The position numbers and the translations under genes were made by a program. Shown piece after piece: positions 58,727-64,000 of a stretch of 64,000 nucleotides of DNA. Under the pieces are notes generated by a model. The model made no database searches and was not told the DNA's origin. It worked only from the letters and a program-made list of their open reading frames with translations. Numbering within the stretch: position 1 is the first letter of the stretch; every line of letters begins with the position of its first letter. This DNA comes from Delphinapterus leucas (Eukaryota > Chordata > Mammalia > Artiodactyla > Monodontidae): the NCBI RefSeq assembly GCF_002288925.2, contig NW_022097996.1, positions 13,078,139 through 13,142,138 on the forward strand. The letters are read 5' to 3'.

Positions 58727-59176
58727 TTCTTTGTTCTTATTTGCTCTTTTGTTACATCTGTCCTGAGCTTGGGATGGTTGCAGAGAGTGTCTGGTCTGAA
58801 ATTGCTCAGAGTTCAATATGTATATAGGATCTGTGTCCACTCTATTTTGAAAGAGGCTTACTTCTTCCCATATGTTCTGCCACCAGTGATCACATAAACA
58901 AGAAAGGCACCCCTGTATTGTCCAGCACTGTGGATCTTTTCTGTTGAGAGTGAATTACTGAAGCTAGTTCCTACTGAAGGTTTAGTGCCTATTTTTTCCA
59001 GGAAGAGTGCCTTCTAGATGGGGTCTGAATAAAAAGCTCCCTATTCATGTAGATGTTCTTAGATTATTCTGTTCTCTGTGATTATTCTCAAATACTGCTG
59101 CTGGCTATGGCATCTGGGATTACACTGCTTAACATGTTCTGTTTGTTATCACTAGTTATTCCTCTCATAAATTATA
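58727..59176. other. Intergenic, nothing recognised
   Basis: Unique-looking sequence between two SINEs. No exon seen. Confidence 0.45.
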
Positions 59177-59188
59177 AAACATTCCTGT

Positions 59189-59400
59189 TGGGGCTTCCCT
59201 GGTGGCGCAGTGGTTGAGAGTCCGCCTGCCGATGCGGGGGACACATGTTCGTGCCCCGGTCCGGGAGGATCCTACATGCCGCGGAGCGGCTGGGCCCGTG
59301 AGCCATGGCCGCTGAGCCTGCGCGTCCGGAGCCTGTACTCCGCAACAGGAGAGGCCACAGCAGTGAGAGGCCCGCGTACCGAAAAAAAAAAAACAAAACA
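59189..59400 (+). repeat. CHR SINE, young form
   Basis: Complete young form on the plus strand ending gaggcccgcgtaccg and a poly-A/CA tail. Flanks aaacattcctgt/aaccattcctgt at 59177-59188 and 59401-59412 are the target duplication, with one mismatch. Confidence 0.95.
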
Positions 59401-59529
59401 AACCATTCCTGTCTTCTAGGTCCCCAGCTATCTGCAGAGAATGACGTAAGTGAGAAAGTCCCGGGCTTCTTTGGATTAGTTTTAGTTTACCTGATCAACC
59501 TTTTAGCATAGATCTCAATTAGGGTAGGG

Positions 59530-59720
59530 CGGTAGCTTAGGGGCACTAACTAACCATGTGATCTTAAGTGAATTACTTACTCTCTCAGAGTGCAGGTGAC
59601 TTATCAATAAAATTGGAAAATGTACAGCCTATGAAGGACTTGAGTGAGGATTACAGCTAGTATATGCAACACACCTGTTACATAGTAGGCCCTCAGTAAA
59701 TGCTGGCCAGTATTGTTATG
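59530..59720 (+). repeat. MIR SINE
   Basis: 'taaccatgtgatcttaagtgaattactta', 'ggtgacttatcaataaaattgg' and 'catagtaggccctcagtaaatg' are in MIR order. Confidence 0.8.
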
Positions 59721-60216
59721 GACCAAAACCATGTTTGGCTTTCCATAACCTGACTAAATTAGATCCATCTGTGGAGTGATGCATTTCCTGACAAAAATAC
59801 AGAAAATATAATACCTGAGTCATTTTTTCCCCCACCCACTCTGCTGATGAGTTTCTTTCCATGATTGTCCTTTCTAGCTCCTAGGGAAAGGCCTATCATT
59901 ACCATGGGAAGTGGTGATTTATTCCTGCCTCAAGAAACAGCATCACATTTTTTTTTCTCAAATTGTCATGTGTGTCAAACTTTAATAACTTTACCTCTGG
60001 GGTGAAGATTTTGGTTGTGATGGAGGAGTACCCTGCTACTCATCTCTATTGTTTCTTCAACTCCCAGCATTGTACTTCTTACTTGAAATGAGGGGGAGGT
60101 TGACACTTGCACTCTAGACTGAATTGCAAGACTCCATGGAAGAGTAACCCCCATAATCTGGAATGAAAAGGCAGTAAAGATTTCAATGACAATATAACAT
60201 AATGACTAAGCAAAAA
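59721..60216. other. Intergenic, nothing recognised
   Basis: Unique-looking sequence. A T-run at 59949-59957 has no recognised element attached. Confidence 0.45.
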
Positions 60217-60226
60217 CAGCCACTGG

Positions 60227-60446
60227 GGGCTTCCCTGGTGGCGCAGTGGTTGAGAGCCCGCCTGCCGATGCAGGGGACACGGGTTCGTGCCCCGGTCCGG
60301 GAAGATCCCACGTGCCGCGGAGCGGCTGGGCCCGTGAGCCATGGCCGCTGAGCCTTTGCGTCCGGAGCCTGTGCTCCGCAACGGGAGAGGCCACAACAGT
60401 GAGAGGCCCGCATAATGCAAAAAAAACAAAAACAAAAACAAAAAAC
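60227..60446 (+). repeat. CHR SINE, young form, 10-bp TSD
   Basis: Complete young form, near-identical to the copy at 59189-59400 and in the same orientation. The usual GTACCG end is altered to ATAATGC before the (AAAAAC)n tail. Duplication cagccactgg at 60217-60226 and 60447-60456. Confidence 0.95.
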
Positions 60447-60456
60447 CAGCCACTGG

Positions 60457-62004
60457 TATCTTAGTGGAGGCGTGGCAGTATTTCAGTGTCATGTATCCAG
60501 AGGCCATTCATGTGACAATTTCAATTAGTGCTTTTTTTTGGTAGATAGAAAGAGTATATAACTTGCAACATGAAAAGAATAATTCTCCCTTTTGTATCCT
60601 ATTCTTGTGTGGGTTTTTTTGTTTTCTTTTTACACCTCACTCTCCCCCTTTTTCTTATTAAATTTGTAATCTTTGTTATATGCAAGTTTTGTTGAATACA
60701 GGAAGGAAATTCATGATTTGCCTTCCTGGCCTGCCTAGAGCCACCTCTTTGGGGACAGGCCCCTCTCTCCAGTGTTGACCTCTTTCTCCACGTGGACCCC
60801 TTCAGCCACTCACAGAGTATGCCTTATTCCTAGTACAGGCCCTATGTTCATAATACAGAACACCTCTGAAATAGGAAGCAGGGACTGACTCCCAGTTCCA
60901 GGCCTGCCATTTCCTCACAGATACCCGATATGATGCTAATGGCCTGTTTCTTTGTTCAGACTGTTATTTACTCCAGTCTGCATTGCCTTAGCATGTGGGG
61001 ATAAGGGAATCATGCAGGGGCAGGGAAGGGGAACAGCCAGTAAGAAATATGGCTAGTGGTGAGTTAAATCTGTACCAAGACCAAGGAAACATGGACAATC
61101 CAGAAAAGAAATAACAGCAGGCAGGTAATTTGCACATCAGGTCTCTGAGAAATTCATAGCCAATTGTTCTGGGACAGCCTTCTTAGGATTTATAAGTTCC
61201 TTAATAAACCCATACCCCAGCCTCCTGAGAAGAGGCATCCAGCTTCTCAAACTTGCTAAACATGGGAGAATATAGAAATGTATGCAAGTTGGTTGCCTTG
61301 ACTTTTTAATGTGCCAACTGTAGTCATTGAGCGCTGTTGGAAGAAGAGAGAGAGCAATTTAGAGAGAGACTTGCACCTAACTACCAGCTTAATTAATATG
61401 GAATGACAGTGGCACTAAAAAGATTGATTTCTTCCTCAATTTGCTAATGTGTATTGTTGCTTCCTCTTCTCCAATCTTAGGCCTGGGCTTCAAGGGTAAG
61501 GTGAGTGTCACTGTCACAAGGGGGTCACTCCACTGTGCCCTCAGAGGCCCGAGGCTGTCCCTCTCTCCTGGAGATCTGCATCTCTTTCTGCCCCTTTTTG
61601 GCTTATGGGCCTGCTGCTCTCATTTGTGTGTTTCCCAATCTGATTCTATCACCTAGATCTCTGGATTCACTTGCCTTGCTTCTTGATTCCTGTGTCTTTC
61701 TGTTACCGATGCATCCACCTTGGTGTTGTGACCATCAGTTCCAGACCTTAGCCTGATGAAATGTTCAGAGGACATGGAGGTTCCTCCTCGATGGATATGT
61801 CATTACATGACTGCCACTGAGAACTCACAAATGATCTTGGCACATGAGAACATGTTCTAGAAGGACTGGCCTTGAGTCCACTTGTAAGTCAGTGACAGTC
61901 ACCATTGTACTTTACCATGCATGCTTCCTGTCAGTCTCTTTCAACCTTAGGCTTTCCCACCAAGCTTCTAGACATTTTCTGATGCATCTTTCATTCTTTT
62001 ACAT
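60457..62004. other. Intergenic, nothing recognised
   Basis: No exon, RNA gene or named repeat recognised across 1.5 kb. Confidence 0.45.
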
Positions 62005-62945
62005 TTTTAAAAATAGGCTTTTTTAGAGCAATTTTAGGGTTTTTAGACCAATTTTAGCAAAACTGAGCAGAAGATACAGAAAATTGCCACCAACCCCTGT
62101 TCCCCCATTGTCAACATCCCCCACCAGGGTGGTACATTTGTTATGTACCGACACTGACACATCCTAATCACCCAATGTCCATAGTTTACATTAGGGTTCA
62201 CTCTTGGTGTTTATATTCTGTGTGTTTTGACAAACGTAAAATGACATGTATCCATCGTTACAGTATCATACAGAATGGTTTCACTGTCCTAAAAATCCTC
62301 TGTGTTTCACCTGTTTACCCCTACCTCCCCTAACCCCTGATCTTTTTCTCTCTCCATAGTTTTGCCTTTTCCAAAATGTCATATAGTTGGAATTGTATGG
62401 TATGTATGTAGCCTTTTCAGATTGGCTTCTTTCACTTAGTAATATGCATTTAAGATCCTTTCATGTCTTTTCATGGCTTGATAGCTCATTAATTTTTAAT
62501 GCTGAATAATATTCAATTTTATGGATGTACCACAGTTAATTGATCCATTTACTTACTGAAAGTTACTCATGGTTGCTTTCAAATTGAATAAATCATCAAT
62601 AAAGCTGCTATAAATGACTGTGTGCATATTTTTGTGTGGACATAAGTTTTCGACTCTTTTGGGTAAATACTAGGGAGAGTGATTGGTGGATCGTATGGTA
62701 AGAGTAAGTTTAGTTTTGTAAGAAGCTGCCGAGCTGTTTTCCAAAGTGGCTGTTCTGTTTTGCATTCCCACCAGTTCCTGTTGCCCCACATTCTCGTCAG
62801 CATTTGACGTTGTCAGTGTTCTGGAGTTTGGTCACTCTAGTATGTCTGTAGTGGTATCTCATTTTAATTTGCATTTCCCCAATGACATACGATGTGGATC
62901 ATCTTTTCATATGCTTATTTGACATCTTTATATTGAATCATCTTT
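62005..62945 (-). mobile_element. Old L1M-type LINE 3' fragment
   Basis: Minus-orientation L1 text: 'ctgagcagaagatacagaaaattgcc', 'cctaatcacccaatgtccatagtttac', 'ttccaaagtggctgttctgttttgcattcccacc', 'gtagtggtatctcattttaatttgcatttcc'. It covers the 3'UTR and the end of ORF2 of an older subfamily than copies A and B. Confidence 0.85.
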
Positions 62946-63103
62946 ATGTCATGTTTTCCATTTATTCAGGATTCTGTTAAGTAACTGAAGGTCCAAATCT
63001 TGCCCATTCCTTAAGGCTAAGCTCAGATTTCAATACTTCTGTGATTTTATCTTTCTCTGGTTGCCTTGTGCCTGTGCAATTTGGTTAACCCATGCTCTCA
63101 TTT

Positions 63104-63106
<3 letters not shown>

Positions 63107-63140
<34 letters not shown>
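63107..63140 (+). repeat. (AT)n microsatellite
   Basis: Uninterrupted alternating AT for about 34 bases. Confidence 0.95.
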
Positions 63141-63144
<4 letters not shown>

Positions 63145-63149
63145 TTCAA

Positions 63150-63950
63150 GTCCCTACTCTGCACCAGGCAATGTTAGAGGCACTGGGAATACAGAGGTGG
63201 ATAAAATGGACAAACTTGCAAGCCGGTGGGGAGAGACAGACAATCAAACAGAAATGGGATAATATAACATATTATAAATACTACTATAAATAACAATGAG
63301 GTTGTAGTAGAGAGTGAGAGAGGGATTATTTTTGGATGGGACTTCTCAAAATAGGTGACATTTGAGCTGAGTCCTGAGAAACGATAAGAAAATGGCCATG
63401 AGAAGCTCTTGGGGCAGAAGAAACAGGTGCAAAGATCCTTACGTTGGTATGAACCTGTTGTGTCCAAGGATGGGAAAGAATTCCAATGTAGTTATGGATG
63501 GAGCTCAGTAAGGGGAGGCGTACTAGTATGAGGAGAGGTTATAGGTCTGGGCAGGGACCAGCTTATGTGGTGCCTTTTATGCCAGGGTAAGAATTTTAGA
63601 GGGCTTAAAGCAGGGAATCGATTGATCCACTTGGCATTTTTAGAAGATCAGTCAGTTTGCTGCATGGAAAATACGCTGCAGAGATAGAAGAGTAGAAGTG
63701 GGAGCACCAACTGCGAGGCTGTTGGAGTACATGGTCAAGGTGAAGGATGCTGGTGGCTTGGTCCAAGGTATTATCCATGGAGAGAAGGGGATACATTCTA
63801 GGATATGTTTCAGAGATACATGTGAGAGGATTTGATGACATTAGATATGGAGAATAGGGGAAGGAAGGATCAAGGATGACTCCTAGGTGCAGAGCTTGAG
63901 CACTTGGGTCAAAGGACGAGGAGAATCAAGAGTTCTACTTGGCCACTGTG
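63150..63950 (+). repeat. Ancient interspersed repeat, family not named
   Basis: 'ctctgcaccaggcaatgttagaggcactgggaatacag', 'gtgacatttgagctgagtcctgag', 'accagcttatgtggtgcc' and 'aaggatcaaggatgactcctagg' form the ordered text of the same ancient repeat seen at 18880-20010. A family name is not assigned. Confidence 0.5.
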
Positions 63951-64000
63951 GTGGACATTGGCAATTTTTTTCAGCGGCTCAGTACCATTGAACATCCTTC

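Noticed and set aside
57842..63140. TA and AT runs considered as regulatory or origin-like elements
   Set aside because: Simple dinucleotide microsatellites with no accompanying motif.
1..64000. CRISPR arrays, operons, mobile-defence islands or other prokaryotic-type systems
   Set aside because: Spliced neurofilament gene, SINEs, L1s and LTRs show this is mammalian nuclear DNA. No regularly spaced repeat-spacer array or gene cluster exists.

Overview
This window is mammalian nuclear DNA. The repeat content points to a cetacean: at least 17 copies of CHR-type, tRNA-Glu-derived SINEs are present, including several near-identical ~200 bp copies ending in GTACCG before the A-tail. They lie among cetartiodactyl-type L1 elements, and no ruminant BovB/Bov-tA or pig PRE-1 repeats were recognised. 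A hippopotamid cannot be excluded from sequence reading alone.

There is one protein-coding gene, NEFM (neurofilament medium polypeptide), on the minus strand. It has three coding exons (10261-9182, 8451-8327, 7104-5739) with canonical splice sites and encodes 856 residues: head, coiled-coil rod, and a Glu/Lys-rich tail. A TATA box, GC boxes and a CpG-rich first exon lie at its 5' end. An AATAAA about 465 bases past the stop probably ends the transcript. In human, NEFM and NEFL converge and the other flank of NEFM is a large gene-poor interval towards ADAM7. The layout here fits that: NEFL would lie beyond base 1, and 10.5-64 kb is the upstream gene-poor flank.

The rest is a stack of transposon layers. 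The oldest are MIR and L2 fragments, an unnamed ancient repeat (two copies), old L1M pieces and three MaLR/ERVL-type LTRs. Two of these LTRs (1660-2016 and 42608-43079) have exact 5-bp target duplications. Younger layers are two full-length but dead L1s on the minus strand (22556-30005 and 43239-49679), several 5'-truncated L1 tails, a gammaretrovirus-like solo LTR (about 52153-53102), and the CHR SINEs. Many SINEs are bounded by clear target-site duplications and some are nested.

No novel enzymatic or defence system is visible. The points most worth a second look are structural. They are an L1 tail at 34939-35458 carrying a probable 3' transduction, and a full-length L1 whose 15-bp target duplication encloses about 157 extra bases. 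There is also an L1 lacking the CpG-rich core of its 5'UTR, a probable retrocopy of an unidentified mRNA 3' end at 12763-13266, and a NEFM tail with only one [11 protein letters not shown] unit. One 100-N assembly gap (28573-28672) and one single N (25955) are present.
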